Of a DNA stretch of 64,000 nucleotides, positions 1 through 8,481 are shown piece by piece. A program made the position numbers and the translations under genes. The stretch comes from Brenneria izadpanahii (GTDB taxonomy: Bacteria > Pseudomonadota > Gammaproteobacteria > Enterobacterales > Enterobacteriaceae), in NCBI RefSeq assembly GCF_017569925.1, contig NZ_CP050854.1, positions 1,488,001 through 1,552,000 of the forward strand. The letters run 5' to 3'. Each line of letters begins with the position of its first letter. The stretch's first letter is position 1. The notes beneath the pieces were generated by a model that was given only the letters and a program-made list of their open reading frames with translations, did not search any database and had not been told where the DNA came from.

Positions 1-46
1 GGTGCCGGCGGACGAGATGGCGCAATATCTGGCGCAGGCGCAATAA
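1..46 (+). CDS. 3' end of an unidentified gene (partial)
   Basis: An open frame enters from the left edge and ends at a TAA at 44-46. Only the last 14 residues (VPADEMAQYLAQAQ) are visible, too few to name the product. It converges on galR. In E. coli the convergent neighbour of galR is lysA, but this tail does not resemble the E. coli LysA C-terminus as I remember it. Confidence 0.45.
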   Translation, partial: VPADEMAQYLAQAQ

Positions 47-48
47 CT

Positions 49-64
49 ATGTAACCGTTTCCAT
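49..64. promoter_or_regulatory. GalR-like operator between convergent stop codons
   Basis: ATGTAACCGTTTCCAT fits the GalR/GalS consensus GTGNAANCGNTTNCAC at all but the outermost base on each side and is pseudo-palindromic around the central CG. It sits between the stop of the left-edge gene and the stop of galR, so it is not a promoter operator of either. It could be a distal (looping) site or a chance match. Confidence 0.4.
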
Positions 65-1083
65 TAAATGCGTTGTTTCCCGCGCGGCGGCGGACTGACG
101 GAGTGACGGCGAACCAGCGTTGGACAGAACATATTGGTGGTTTCTTTCAGCGTTTTCCCCTTATGCAAAGCGAGCGCCAGCTCAGCCGCCTGCGTCGCCA
201 TCGCGGCAATGGGATAGTGCACCGTGGTCAGCCGGGGACGCAGATAGCGGGCGATCAGCACATCATCAAATCCCACTACGGACATATCCTGAGGAACGTT
301 GATGCTGTTATCGCTAAGTACGGATAGCGCGCCCGCCGCCATGGAATCGTTGTAACACACCACCGCCGTCATATTACCGCCGCGGCTCAGCAGCTCGATC
401 ATGGCCGATTCGCCTCCCACTTCATCGGGGGCGGCGCGGGCGATCAGCCGCTCATCTACCGTGAAATGGTGCTCATGCAAGGCATCGATATAACCCTGTA
501 AACGATCGAACGAATCGGAAATCTGGTGGTTCGAGCAAATAACGCCAATCTTCCGGTGTCCTTCCTGAATCAGATGGCGGGTGGCCAGCCAGGCGCCATA
601 GCGATCGTCCAACGCGACGCAGCGGCTTTCATAGCCCGGCAGCGTGCGGTTGATCAGCACCATATCGGGAATATGATTCATCAATGCCGCCAACTCCTGA
701 TCTGCAATCATTTTGGCGTGAACCACCAGCCCGGCGCAGCGGTGGCGGATCAACTGTTCAATCGCTTTTCTCTCCTGCTCGGCGTTGTGGTAGCCATTGC
801 CGATGAGCAAAAAATTGCCCGTCGCCTGGGCGATCTGTTCCACCGACTTCACCATAGTGCCGAAGAAAGGATCGGAAACGTCCGCCACCACCAGGCCCAG
901 CGTTTCCGCACTCTGGTGAGCAAGCGCTCTGGCGTTGGCGTTAGGATGATACTGCAATTCAGCCATGGCCTTATGTACGGCCTTCCGCGAGGCATCGCTG
1001 GCTTTGGGCGAGTCGTTGATGACGCGCGAAACCGTTGCGACGGATACGCCGGACAGGCGGGCGACGTCTTTTATTGTGGCCAT
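64..1083 (-). CDS. galR: Galactose operon repressor GalR (LacI family)
   Basis: A 339-aa LacI/GalR-family repressor that controls galactose genes and responds to galactose. Residues 2-50 hold the helix-turn-helix and hinge (TIKDVARLSGVSVATVSRVI). The rest is the periplasmic-binding-protein-like sensor domain, with family stretches such as NRTLPGYESRC, CYNDSMAAGA, VVGFDDVLIARY and the C-terminal PTLVRRHSVS. The N-terminus MATIKDVARLSGVSVATVSRVIN favours GalR over its paralogue GalS. It is divergent from galT-galK across a 329-bp region with CRP and GalR sites, which suits repression of galTK and possibly autoregulation. The assignment rests on remembered E. coli GalR, which matches over almost the full length. 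Confidence 0.95.
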   Translation of the reverse strand: MATIKDVARLSGVSVATVSRVINDSPKASDASRKAVHKAMAELQYHPNANARALAHQSAETLGLVVADVSDPFFGTMVKSVEQIAQATGNFLLIGNGYHNAEQERKAIEQLIRHRCAGLVVHAKMIADQELAALMNHIPDMVLINRTLPGYESRCVALDDRYGAWLATRHLIQEGHRKIGVICSNHQISDSFDRLQGYIDALHEHHFTVDERLIARAAPDEVGGESAMIELLSRGGNMTAVVCYNDSMAAGALSVLSDNSINVPQDMSVVGFDDVLIARYLRPRLTTVHYPIAAMATQAAELALALHKGKTLKETTNMFCPTLVRRHSVSPPPRGKQRI

Positions 1084-1165
1084 GTATGATTCCTGAACAA
1101 TAGGTTGCCGAATATGCCGATGTTACCTACTCATTCTTGCCGCTGCGGCAGGCAGAAGGCGCTTA

Positions 1166-1181
1166 TGTGATCGATGTCACG
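1166..1181. promoter_or_regulatory. CRP-binding site in the galR-galT region
   Basis: TGTGATCGATGTCACG matches the CRP core TGTGA-N6-TCACA except at the last base. It lies about 230 bp upstream of galT and about 85 bp upstream of galR. The setting suits catabolite control of galactose genes. Confidence 0.75.
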
Positions 1182-1230
1182 ACCAGAATAACTCGCCGCT
1201 TTCCAAATATCATCCCGAGGTTTAAATTTA

Positions 1231-1246
1231 GGGTAAACGGTTACAC
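1231..1246. promoter_or_regulatory. GalR operator upstream of galT
   Basis: GGGTAAACGGTTACAC differs from the GalR consensus GTGNAANCGNTTNCAC only at position 2. A weaker half-site follows at 1252-1267 (GTGTAAGCGG then divergent bases), five bases downstream. The pair suggests tandem repressor occupancy on the galT side. The rest of 1084-1412 has no gene. Confidence 0.7.
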
Positions 1247-1412
1247 AAAAAGTGTAAGCGGGAATACGCTGGCCGGCTACAGGCTGTTATCAACATGATT
1301 ATGCCCGTTATTTTTCAGACAACAAACAAACGAGCATGGGCATGACTCCGTTTGCCGCTGGCAAGTATCGCCGCAGTGAGAAAGGGCTATCTTGTTTTGA
1401 GGAGCGATCTCT

Positions 1413-2453
1413 ATGTTATTTGCACCCGCGGAGCACCCGCATCGCCGCTTTAATCCGTTGAGAGGCGAATGGATTCTGGTTTCTCCTCACCGGGCTAAAC
1501 GTCCATGGCAAGGGCAGCAGGACGAACCCGATCGCCGGACGCCGCCGCCGCATGACCCGAACTGTTATCTGTGCGCGGGGAATAAGCGCATCACTGGCGA
1601 TGTTAACCCGCAGTATCAGGGCACCTTTGTTTTCACCAATGATTTTTCTGCTTTGCTGGAAGATACCCCGGCGGCGGCGTCTGGCGACGATCCGCTGTTT
1701 CGGATACAGAGCGCCCGGGGCGTTAGCCGCGTGATCTGTTTCTCGCCCGATCACAGTAAAACTCTGCCTGAATTACCGCTATCGGCGCTGAAAAAAGTGA
1801 TCGATACCTGGAGTGAGCAGACCTCGGAACTGGGACGGCGCTATCCCTGGGTTCAGGTTTTTGAAAACAAAGGCGCGATGATGGGCTGTTCCAACCCTCA
1901 TCCGCATGGACAGGTCTGGGCCAACGACTTCTTACCAAATGAAGCGCTGCGCGAAGATCGGGAGCAGCGCGCTTATTTTGAACGCTACGGCGGCGTGCTG
2001 TTGCTTGACTATGCGCGGCGTGAACAGGCGGACGGCAGCCGTTTGGTGGTGGAAACCGAGTTCTGGCTGGCGGTGGTGCCCTATTGGGCCTCCTGGCCGT
2101 TTGAAACGCTGCTGCTGCCCAAGTTCGCCGTGCGGCAGTTGCCGCAGCTAAGCGAGCCGCAGCGTGAAGATTTGGCGGTGGCGCTGAAAAAATTGACCAG
2201 CCGCTACGATAACCTGTTTCAGTGTTCATTTCCGTACTCGATGGGGTGGCACGGCGCGCCGTTTAATGATGCGGATAATGCGCACTGGCAACTGCATGCC
2301 CACTTCTATCCGCCGTTATTGCGTTCGGCCAGCGTGCGTAAGTTCATGGTCGGTTATGAAATGTTGGCGGAGGCTCAGCGCGACCTGACGGCGGAGCAGG
2401 CCGCCGAACGCCTGCGCGGCGTTAGCGATATTCATTTTCGTGAACAAGTTTGA
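1413..2453 (+). CDS. galT: Galactose-1-phosphate uridylyltransferase
   Basis: Transfers UMP from UDP-glucose to galactose-1-phosphate in the Leloir pathway in the cytoplasm. The 346-aa protein has the usual GalT length. The nucleotidylated histidine is in NPHPHGQ (His165). Zinc-site residues are visible as CYLC (Cys51, Cys54), His114 and His163. A strong GAGGAG ribosome site lies 8 bases before the ATG. galK follows after 9 bases, so the two form one operon, with CRP and GalR sites upstream. galE and galM are not adjacent, unlike in the E. coli galETKM operon. Confidence 0.97.
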   Translation: MLFAPAEHPHRRFNPLRGEWILVSPHRAKRPWQGQQDEPDRRTPPPHDPNCYLCAGNKRITGDVNPQYQGTFVFTNDFSALLEDTPAAASGDDPLFRIQSARGVSRVICFSPDHSKTLPELPLSALKKVIDTWSEQTSELGRRYPWVQVFENKGAMMGCSNPHPHGQVWANDFLPNEALREDREQRAYFERYGGVLLLDYARREQADGSRLVVETEFWLAVVPYWASWPFETLLLPKFAVRQLPQLSEPQREDLAVALKKLTSRYDNLFQCSFPYSMGWHGAPFNDADNAHWQLHAHFYPPLLRSASVRKFMVGYEMLAEAQRDLTAEQAAERLRGVSDIHFREQV

Positions 2454-2462
2454 GGGCGTTTT

Positions 2463-3629
2463 ATGAACCGTATCGATTTTTTGCGTCAGTCGGGCAGGTT
2501 AGCTTTCGAACGCCTGTTTGGCTATACGCCGCAGGCGGAGATTCAAGCGCCGGGGCGAGTAAACCTGATTGGCGAGCATACCGATTACAATGATGGGTTT
2601 GTTTTACCCTGCGCGATTGATTACCAGACGGTGATCGTCGCGGCCGTCCGGCGGGACAACAAGGTGCGCGTGGCGGCGCTAAATTTTGACGAACAGCTGG
2701 ATGAGTTTGATCTGAGCCAGGAGATCCAGCCGCATGCGCAATACGCCTGGGCAAACTATGCGCGGGGCACCGTAAAATTTTTGCAGGCCCGCGGCCTGCC
2801 GATTAGCGGTATGGATATGGCGATCGTGGGCAATGTACCGTCTGGCGCGGGGCTAAGCTCATCGGCGTCCCTTGAAGTGGCGATCGGGCAGACCTTCAAG
2901 ACGCTTAATCATCTTAATATCAGCCAGTTGGAGCTGGCATTGACCGGTCAGCAGGCGGAGAACGATTTTGTCGGCTGTAGCTGCGGCATTATGGATCAGT
3001 TTATTTCGGCTCATGGGCAGGCCGGCCATGCGTTATTGATCGATTGCCGAACGCTGGAGGGAAGGGCGGTGCGTATGTTGACAGGATTCGACATCCTGAT
3101 TGTCAATTCCAACGTGCGCCGCGGGCTGGTGGACAGCGAATACAATACCCGCCGCCGGCAGTGTGAGTCGGCGGCGCGTCATTGCGGCGTTAAAGCGCTT
3201 CGCGATCTCTCTTTAGAACAGTTTGAGGCGAGGATGGCGGGACTGGATGCGCTGGCCGTTCGCCGCGCCCGGCACGTCATTACGGAAAATAACCGCACGC
3301 TGGAAGCGGCCGACGCGCTGGCGAAGCAGGACGCCCGCCGTTTGTTTGCTCTGATGGCGGAATCGCACATTTCCATGCGTGACGACTTTGAAATCACGGT
3401 TCCCCAGATTGATACGCTGGTTGAATTGATCCAGTCATATGTCGGCGATCAGGGGGGAGCCAGAATGACGGGCGGAGGTTTTGGCGGCTGTGTGGTATCG
3501 CTGGCGCCTTCCGCATTGACCGGCGGCGTTTGCCGGATGCTTGAACGCGAATACCCGGCGCGCACGGGATTGCAGCCTTCAATCTATCTCTGTCGGCCCT
3601 CTAATGGCGCGGGGCCATTGACCGATTGA
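2463..3629 (+). CDS. galK: Galactokinase
   Basis: Phosphorylates galactose to galactose-1-phosphate with ATP, the first committed Leloir step. The 388-aa GHMP kinase shows the galactokinase signature [15 protein letters not shown] (about residues 31-45), the ATP-binding motif [12 protein letters not shown] (about 125-136) and the C-terminal motif [17 protein letters not shown]. It is co-transcribed with galT. No galM follows; mgtE converges from the other strand about 40 bp downstream. Confidence 0.97.
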   Translation: MNRIDFLRQSGRLAFERLFGYTPQAEIQAPGRVNLIGEHTDYNDGFVLPCAIDYQTVIVAAVRRDNKVRVAALNFDEQLDEFDLSQEIQPHAQYAWANYARGTVKFLQARGLPISGMDMAIVGNVPSGAGLSSSASLEVAIGQTFKTLNHLNISQLELALTGQQAENDFVGCSCGIMDQFISAHGQAGHALLIDCRTLEGRAVRMLTGFDILIVNSNVRRGLVDSEYNTRRRQCESAARHCGVKALRDLSLEQFEARMAGLDALAVRRARHVITENNRTLEAADALAKQDARRLFALMAESHISMRDDFEITVPQIDTLVELIQSYVGDQGGARMTGGGFGGCVVSLAPSALTGGVCRMLEREYPARTGLQPSIYLCRPSNGAGPLTD

Positions 3630-3666
3630 TGGCCGCCGCCCGTCGACGGGCGGCTAAACCAGCCGG

Positions 3667-5091
3667 CTAGGGCAACAGAAACAGCGTCGCCAATCCCAGG
3701 AAGATGAAAAAACCTCCGGTATCGGTAATCGCCGTAATCATCACGCTGGAGCCAATGGCGGGATCGCGCCCGAATTTGTCCATAATCAATGGGATCAGCA
3801 CGCCCATCAGCGCGGCCAGCAGCAGATTGAGCAGAATGGCCAGCATCATCACGCCGCCCATTTTGAGGCTGCCATAAAGCGCGAAGGTGACCACGCCCAT
3901 AACGCCGCCCCAGATCACGCCGTTGACCACCGCCACGCCCAATTCTTTCAGCAACAGATAAGACTTCCTGCCATGATCCAACTGATGCAGCGCCAGCGCG
4001 CGAACGATCATGGTGATGGTCTGATTGCCGGTGTTGCCGCCGATCCCCGCTACGATCGGCATCAGGGTCGCCAGCGCCACCAGGTGCGACAGCGTGTTTT
4101 CAAACAGGCCGATCACCCGCGAAGCCACCATCGCGGTACACAGGTTGATGGCCAGCCAGGTCCAGCGATTACGCACCGCTTTGTAGACTGGCGCATAGAC
4201 ATCTTCGGAGGGGGTTAACCCGCCGGAACGGCGCAGGTTACTGTCGCTCTCTTTATTAACGACATCCACGATATCTTCCACCGTCAGACGCCCCATGAGC
4301 TTGCCCTTGCTATCCACCACCGGGGCGGAGATCAGGTTATACCGTTCAAACGCCCCCGCAGCGTCGGCTACCTGGTCTTCCGGCTGAAACTTGGTCAGTT
4401 GCTTATCCATAATGGCGGATACCGGCGTTTCCGGCGCATTCAGCAGTATATTAGCCAGCGATAGCTCGCCAATCAGCGCATTTTTGCGATCGGTGACGAA
4501 CAGCTTATCGGTGGAGTCCGGGATGACTTTTCGATAGCGCAGATAACGTTGAACGACGGCAAGGGTAACATCAGGACGTATGGTGATCAGCTTGAAGTCC
4601 ATGATGTGGCCGACGCACTCTTCGTCATAATTGATCGCTCCGCGTAATTGCGCGCGCTGTTTCGGCTCCAGCGAGGTGAGTATTCGTCCCAGTAGACTTC
4701 GGGGAAGAATGCGCGCCAGATGGGCCTGTTCATCGATATCCAGCACGCGGACCGCTTTCAGAATGTCTTTATTCCGCATATCGCTGATGAGATCGTCTGA
4801 AATGCTGTCAGAGACTTCGATCAGCACGCGCCCACGCCGCTCAATGGGAATCAGCCGCCAGAGCGCCAGACGCTCATCATAGGGCAGCGATTCCAATAGG
4901 TCCGCCAGGTCGGCGGCGTGCAGCCCGGTGATTGACTGGCATATTTCGGCCGTCTGGTCGAGTAAGACTTTATTGTCTGTGGCGGAGTCATTGTTGCGCC
5001 GGTTGAGAATGTCATCAACCAAATCACTGTTTTCTAAAAGTAAAAGAGAAATACGGCGCCGCAAGGCGGAAACTTTTTTTGTATTCGACAT
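3667..5091 (-). CDS. mgtE: Magnesium transporter MgtE
   Basis: An inner-membrane Mg2+ channel of the MgtE family, 474 aa, near the usual length. An N-terminal superhelical MgtE_N domain spans roughly residues 40-140, followed by paired CBS domains (about 150-270; MDKQLTKFQPEDQVADAA and the SAPVVDSKGKLMGRLTVEDI segment). A five-helix pore domain covers about 310-474, with GGNTGNQT near the pore. In characterised homologues the cytosolic domains close the pore at high Mg2+. No Shine-Dalgarno sequence is obvious before the ATG, and the upstream DNA holds a dispersed repeat. E. coli relies on CorA and MgtA instead. Confidence 0.93.
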   Translation of the reverse strand: MSNTKKVSALRRRISLLLLENSDLVDDILNRRNNDSATDNKVLLDQTAEICQSITGLHAADLADLLESLPYDERLALWRLIPIERRGRVLIEVSDSISDDLISDMRNKDILKAVRVLDIDEQAHLARILPRSLLGRILTSLEPKQRAQLRGAINYDEECVGHIMDFKLITIRPDVTLAVVQRYLRYRKVIPDSTDKLFVTDRKNALIGELSLANILLNAPETPVSAIMDKQLTKFQPEDQVADAAGAFERYNLISAPVVDSKGKLMGRLTVEDIVDVVNKESDSNLRRSGGLTPSEDVYAPVYKAVRNRWTWLAINLCTAMVASRVIGLFENTLSHLVALATLMPIVAGIGGNTGNQTITMIVRALALHQLDHGRKSYLLLKELGVAVVNGVIWGGVMGVVTFALYGSLKMGGVMMLAILLNLLLAALMGVLIPLIMDKFGRDPAIGSSVMITAITDTGGFFIFLGLATLFLLP

Positions 5092-5142
5092 GGGTTTTTA
5101 TGCTCGGTACGGTTTCATTTCTGATGTGTCTATAGCACTGAG

Positions 5143-5251
5143 ATACCCGTCATATTTTAAGTCGCGGATGTGTTGTTTTTATTTACCCAGGCAAGCAACT
5201 GGGGATCGGCGGCGAAAAAGCCTTCCGGCAACTCGAATTATTCAAGGTATA
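5143..5251. repeat. Dispersed intergenic repeat with inverted ends, upstream of mgtE
   Basis: The left end reads ATACCCGTCATATTTTAAGTC and the right end, read on the opposite strand, TATACCTTGAATAATTCGAG, so the termini form an imperfect inverted repeat. A central hairpin (ACCCAGGCAAGCAACTGGGG) lies between them. The ends match the TATACCC..TTTCAAGTTGC family of small repeats common in intergenic DNA of Pectobacterium, Dickeya and Yersinia-like genomes. A shorter relative is at 58533-58601. The remainder of 5252-5521 shows no gene. Confidence 0.55.
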
Positions 5252-5521
5252 ACGCACCCGTTTTCCGTCTGATTTATTATTCTCGAACTGTCGCGGATGG
5301 GCGGCGTTTGTTTTATTCACGGAGACAGGCATGTGCTAAACATAGCGCAAAATCAGTAAATTAAGAATAGACCGGTTTACGATTAATGCCGCTAAATATT
5401 GGAAGGCATGAATTACCGGCGGCGGAAAACGCGCATGACGAAGCGTGACATGACAAGATGCCGGATGATGGAGTTACATTTGCGAATGCGGTCTAAACCC
5501 GCCGTTAATTAACGGTAAACG

Positions 5522-5737
5522 CTATTCTTTCTTATTGATGAGCACATCAGAGATAGTAAAAGATTGTTCGATACGCTGTTGCTGTTTGTCCTGATGGTAA
5601 GCAATCGCGCTGATGGTGGAGTAAGTGAAGCGGCCTAAAAGAATGATAAAACTGATAAGTAACACGGCACGAGCAATACGCGTACCACTTCGTCGTGGCC
5701 GCATGGATATTCGTCGTTTGTGGGTAAGCGTAGACAT
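5522..5737 (-). CDS. yfgG: Small membrane protein YfgG (DUF2633 family)
   Basis: A 71-aa protein with a basic N-terminus (KRRISMRPRRSGTRIAR), one membrane helix (VLLISFIILLGRFTYSTI) and a polar tail. The core RxVLLISFIxxxGRFxYS and a His-Gln rich segment match E. coli YfgG, a DUF2633 protein that has been linked to metal (nickel/cobalt) stress. The start at 5737 has AGGAG upstream. An in-frame ATG 10 codons earlier has no ribosome site. Function here is inferred from the family only. Confidence 0.8.
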   Translation of the reverse strand: MSTLTHKRRISMRPRRSGTRIARAVLLISFIILLGRFTYSTISAIAYHQDKQQQRIEQSFTISDVLINKKE

Positions 5738-5895
5738 TACCGGAAAATCTCCTGTGGAAGCGAACATTCGCTATTAATTATTTATGCACAAGCATCAGGT
5801 CAGGTCAATCGTTCAGCATAAAAAAATGGCTATCGTGACGAAATGCGTCCGTAACTGGAGAAGTTAACGACGTTCGCGGCTGTTGAGGGGGATTA

Positions 5896-5935
5896 AGAAG
5901 AGGCCGACAGGGAGTGAATCACTGCCTGGCCTCTT
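5896..5935 (-). terminator. Probable intrinsic terminator after the MFS transporter gene
   Basis: On the minus strand GAGGCCAGGCAG pairs imperfectly with CTGTCGGCCTC around a short loop and is followed by TTCTT. It lies 15-55 bases past the stop of the transporter gene. Confidence 0.5.
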
Positions 5936-5951
5936 CGCCGACTTAACGGAA

Positions 5952-7208
5952 TCAGTCGAGTTTTTTGCCTTTTAGTTCCGGCACCAGGAACAGGGTCGCC
6001 AGGATATCAAGGACGTAAATCGCCGCCAGTAAGGCAATGGCCACCTGGAATGAATACAGGCTGATTATTGCGCCGATAACCACCGGGCCGAAACCGCCAA
6101 CGGCGCGGCCGATGTTGAATAGCACGTTTTGGGCGGTGGCTCGGGCCTCGGTTGGGTAGGCTTCGGACATCAGCGCGCCGTACCCTCCCATCATTCCGTT
6201 GACAAACATTCCTAGCAGCGCGCCGGCCCATAGCATGGCGACTGGATCGGATAGCTGCGAATAGGTCAGAACCATGATCAGCGCGCCGCTCTGAAACAGT
6301 AGAAAACTGGGTTTTCGTCCGATGCGATCGGCCAATTGCCCGAAGACCCAAATACCGACAATCATCCCCATGATGGTGACAGACGTCCACATGGCTGATT
6401 TGGTCAGGTTGAATCCCAGCGTTTTGGCGAGAAAGCTTGGCATCCAGATCATGATGCCGTAATAGCCGAAATTCTGTACGGAAGTCAGGATGATAATCCC
6501 TGCGCTGACTTTGCTGGCCGCCTTGTCCTTGACCAGCAGTTTGAACGACTCCAGCGCCGGTTTTCTTTTTGTGGCCTTACGGACGAACACCTCTGGCTCA
6601 TGCAGACGATGGCGGATGAACCAGGCGACAAACGCCGGGATCACGCCGACAATAAACATGCCGCGCCAGCCGATATGCGGTAGAAGAAGCGGCGTCAGTA
6701 TGGCGGCGGCCAATACGCCGGTCTGCCAACCCAGTGCGACATAAGAAGAGGCGCGTGCGCGATGACGGGCCGGCCATGCTTCGGCGGCCAGCGCCATGCC
6801 GATACCAAATTCGCCGCCCAGACCGATACCGGCGATCGTGCGATATAGCAGTAAATCCCAGTATCCCTGGGCAAAGGCGCACAGGCCGGTAAACACGGCA
6901 AAAAGCACGATGGTCCAGGTCAGTACGCGGATACGGCCAAAGCGGTCGCTCAACGCCCCAAAAATAAGGCCGCCGATCACCGCGCCGATCAGCGTCCAGG
7001 TGACCAGCGATCCGGCCTGACCCGATGTCAGGTTAAGATCGGTTGAGATGGCGGTCAGCATGAACCCAAGGATCAGCAGATCGAAACCATCCATGGCATA
7101 GCCTATCGCCGATCCGGCCAGCGCCTTCCAACTATAACTATCAACAACTTGTTTTTCCTCGTATTGAGGTGTCGCAGAGGACATTTTATTAGGACAGGTT
7201 GGGTCCAT
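5952..7208 (-). CDS. MFS transporter, aromatic acid/organic anion:H+ symporter type
   Basis: A 418-aa, 12-helix inner-membrane permease. The MFS loop motif GALSDRFGRIRVL follows helix 2 and its repeat LADRIGRKPS is in the second half. DGFDLLILGF in helix 1 is typical of the aromatic-acid:H+ symporter (AAHS) and sialate/hippurate-type branch, so an anionic substrate is likely. Two in-frame starts exist; 7208 (MDPTCPNKM) is given, and Met9 (7184) is the alternative. The gene has its own sigma-54 promoter at 7320-7335, NtrC-like enhancers at 7518-7586, and a 16-bp dyad at 7295-7310 over the predicted start of transcription. Its neighbours are an M20 amidohydrolase and PyrK/PyrD, so a ureido or pyrimidine acid such as orotate is a reasonable guess. 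The substrate is not shown by sequence. Confidence 0.85.
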   Translation of the reverse strand: MDPTCPNKMSSATPQYEEKQVVDSYSWKALAGSAIGYAMDGFDLLILGFMLTAISTDLNLTSGQAGSLVTWTLIGAVIGGLIFGALSDRFGRIRVLTWTIVLFAVFTGLCAFAQGYWDLLLYRTIAGIGLGGEFGIGMALAAEAWPARHRARASSYVALGWQTGVLAAAILTPLLLPHIGWRGMFIVGVIPAFVAWFIRHRLHEPEVFVRKATKRKPALESFKLLVKDKAASKVSAGIIILTSVQNFGYYGIMIWMPSFLAKTLGFNLTKSAMWTSVTIMGMIVGIWVFGQLADRIGRKPSFLLFQSGALIMVLTYSQLSDPVAMLWAGALLGMFVNGMMGGYGALMSEAYPTEARATAQNVLFNIGRAVGGFGPVVIGAIISLYSFQVAIALLAAIYVLDILATLFLVPELKGKKLD

Positions 7209-7294
7209 GGGTTCGCTCCTGGTGTTCGCAATGTAAATGTCAAAGTTAAATTATGTTGTAATGCTCGTTGCTTTAGTGAGTGTGAGCAATGGAA

Positions 7295-7310
7295 GTATCA
7301 ATTTTGATAC
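7295..7310. promoter_or_regulatory. 16-bp dyad operator candidate (copy 1)
   Basis: GTATCAATTTTGATAC has 6-bp inverted arms GTATCA/TGATAC around four bases. It overlaps the expected transcription start of the sigma-54 promoter at 7320-7335, where a bound repressor would block initiation. Related copies lie at 7646-7661 and 8296-8311. Confidence 0.5.
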
Positions 7311-7319
7311 AAAACATTA

Positions 7320-7335
7320 AGCAATAATGGTGCCA
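7320..7335 (-). promoter_or_regulatory. Sigma-54 (RpoN) promoter of the MFS transporter
   Basis: The minus strand reads TGGCACCATTATTGCT, with -24 TGGCAC and -12 TTGCT at exact sigma-54 spacing (consensus TGGCACGNNNNTTGCW). Transcription would start near 7308, about 100 bases before the ATG. Confidence 0.75.
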
Positions 7336-7517
7336 AAATTTTATCTTAAAGTTATCTCTGGAATGGGGGCGCATTATTATGCCGAGTCGATGGGGTGTGT
7401 TCTTAATTGATTGATATGTAACTATTTTTGTGCTTTTAAATGAAGTTGTTCCGCACGAAAATTAATAAGATTCGACAAGCCCGCCGCTATGGGGAAAGGT
7501 TATTAGTGGCAGAGGTT

Positions 7518-7586
7518 GCACTAAAATAACACTCGACTGGCACCAAATTGGTGCGCAATACGGCGTACTGCACTAATTTGGTTACC
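7518..7586. promoter_or_regulatory. Cluster of NtrC-like enhancer sites
   Basis: The central site GCACCAAATTGGTGC (7540-7554) is a perfect GCAC-N7-GTGC dyad, as in the glnA enhancers. A second, TGCACTAATTTGGTTAC (7569-7585), is centred 30 bp away (about three helical turns). A weaker one, GCACTAAAATAACAC, is at 7518-7532. They lie about 200-250 bp upstream of the sigma-54 promoter, a workable enhancer distance. Apart from these sites and the 7295 and 7646 dyads, 7209-7741 holds no gene. Confidence 0.7.
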
Positions 7587-7645
7587 ACATTGACTAGGCT
7601 AAAGAAGTGAAACGGCGATGGTATTAGACGCTGAAAACGAAAGTT

Positions 7646-7661
7646 GTTTCATTTTTGATAC
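7646..7661. promoter_or_regulatory. 16-bp dyad operator candidate (copy 2)
   Basis: GTTTCATTTTTGATAC matches 14 of 16 positions of the dyad at 7295-7310. It lies upstream of the NtrC-like sites and could pair with copy 1 through a loop. Confidence 0.4.
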
Positions 7662-7741
7662 GATAGACGGTGAAAACACCCTGGCAGGCTGATGAGGCGC
7701 GGCGGGTCAGGTATCGTGACGCCGAACCTGACCGGGGCGTT

Positions 7742-8077
7742 TTAGAAGTGTTTTTTGCCAGACCAGTAGGTGACGACCAACCGGTTAATTGCATGGTAAC
7801 GTTGTTCCGCCGTTACGTTATCGCCAGACAAAATGTCTTTAACGATATCCAGAAGCTGCGTCATTTCCTTTTTGGCTCTGGACGCGAAATCAGGCGTGAT
7901 CGCCTGGTCGGCGTAGAGCGTGACATAACTGTCGGCCAGGCCGCGCAGGATGTAATAAGACACCGCATTATCGGGATCGCTGCTGATCAAATCGTCTAAA
8001 TCCTTCCGCAGGGAAACGTAGCTGTCAGTCCCGTCGAGACTTTCAGTAAATGCATGATATACGTTTGTAAAATCCAT
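7742..8077 (-). CDS. Uncharacterised 111-aa protein
   Basis: I do not recognise this protein. It is small, acidic in its first two thirds and predicted mostly helical (LRKDLDDLISSDP, ASRAKKEMTQLLDIVKDIL, AEQRYHAINRLVVTYW), with no signal peptide, membrane helix or cysteine. The ATG at 8077 is chosen because AGGTGG lies 5 bases upstream; a GTG three codons earlier has no ribosome site. It sits between the transporter and the divergent amidohydrolase, so it may belong to the same metabolic unit, for instance as an accessory or regulatory subunit. That placement is the only functional hint. Confidence 0.6.
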   Translation of the reverse strand: MDFTNVYHAFTESLDGTDSYVSLRKDLDDLISSDPDNAVSYYILRGLADSYVTLYADQAITPDFASRAKKEMTQLLDIVKDILSGDNVTAEQRYHAINRLVVTYWSGKKHF

Positions 8078-8295
8078 CGCTGCCACCTTTGATTAGCATC
8101 ATCCGGCTATATTCATCAGATGAGCTACCGTGGTTTTGGTTTCCCTTCCATTCCGCTACTCGCCACGCGAGTTAAGTAACGGAAACGGGGAAACGAAATA
8201 TCCGCCTGTAGCCTGATATCTGTTGAGTATAGATTTGGAAAACTTCACTTTCTAAAACTAAAGCCAGGTCTTGTCAACCGCTCTCTGACACTTTT

Positions 8296-8311
8296 GTATA
8301 AAAAAAGATAC
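8296..8311. promoter_or_regulatory. 16-bp dyad operator candidate (copy 3)
   Basis: GTATAAAAAAAGATAC keeps the outer GTAT and GATAC arms of the dyads at 7295 and 7646. It lies about 260 bp upstream of the amidohydrolase start and about 220 bp upstream of the 111-aa gene. Confidence 0.35.
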
Positions 8312-8481
8312 AAAATCAGTCAAAATATGAATTTTCGCTATTCCATTAAATCAGTATTAAAAAATAAATCCAAAATAAACAAAAAGATAGTCAATCCTGT
8401 TGAGACTGGTGAAAATTAATTGTCTAAATTTTTAGACAAAAATATTGACTCGCCCTGGATAAGCGAGCAACACTGAAATCC

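Noticed and set aside
7508..7521. Plus-strand sigma-54 promoter TGGCAGAGGTTGCA
   Set aside because: The GG and GC elements are two bases too close for sigma-54 spacing.
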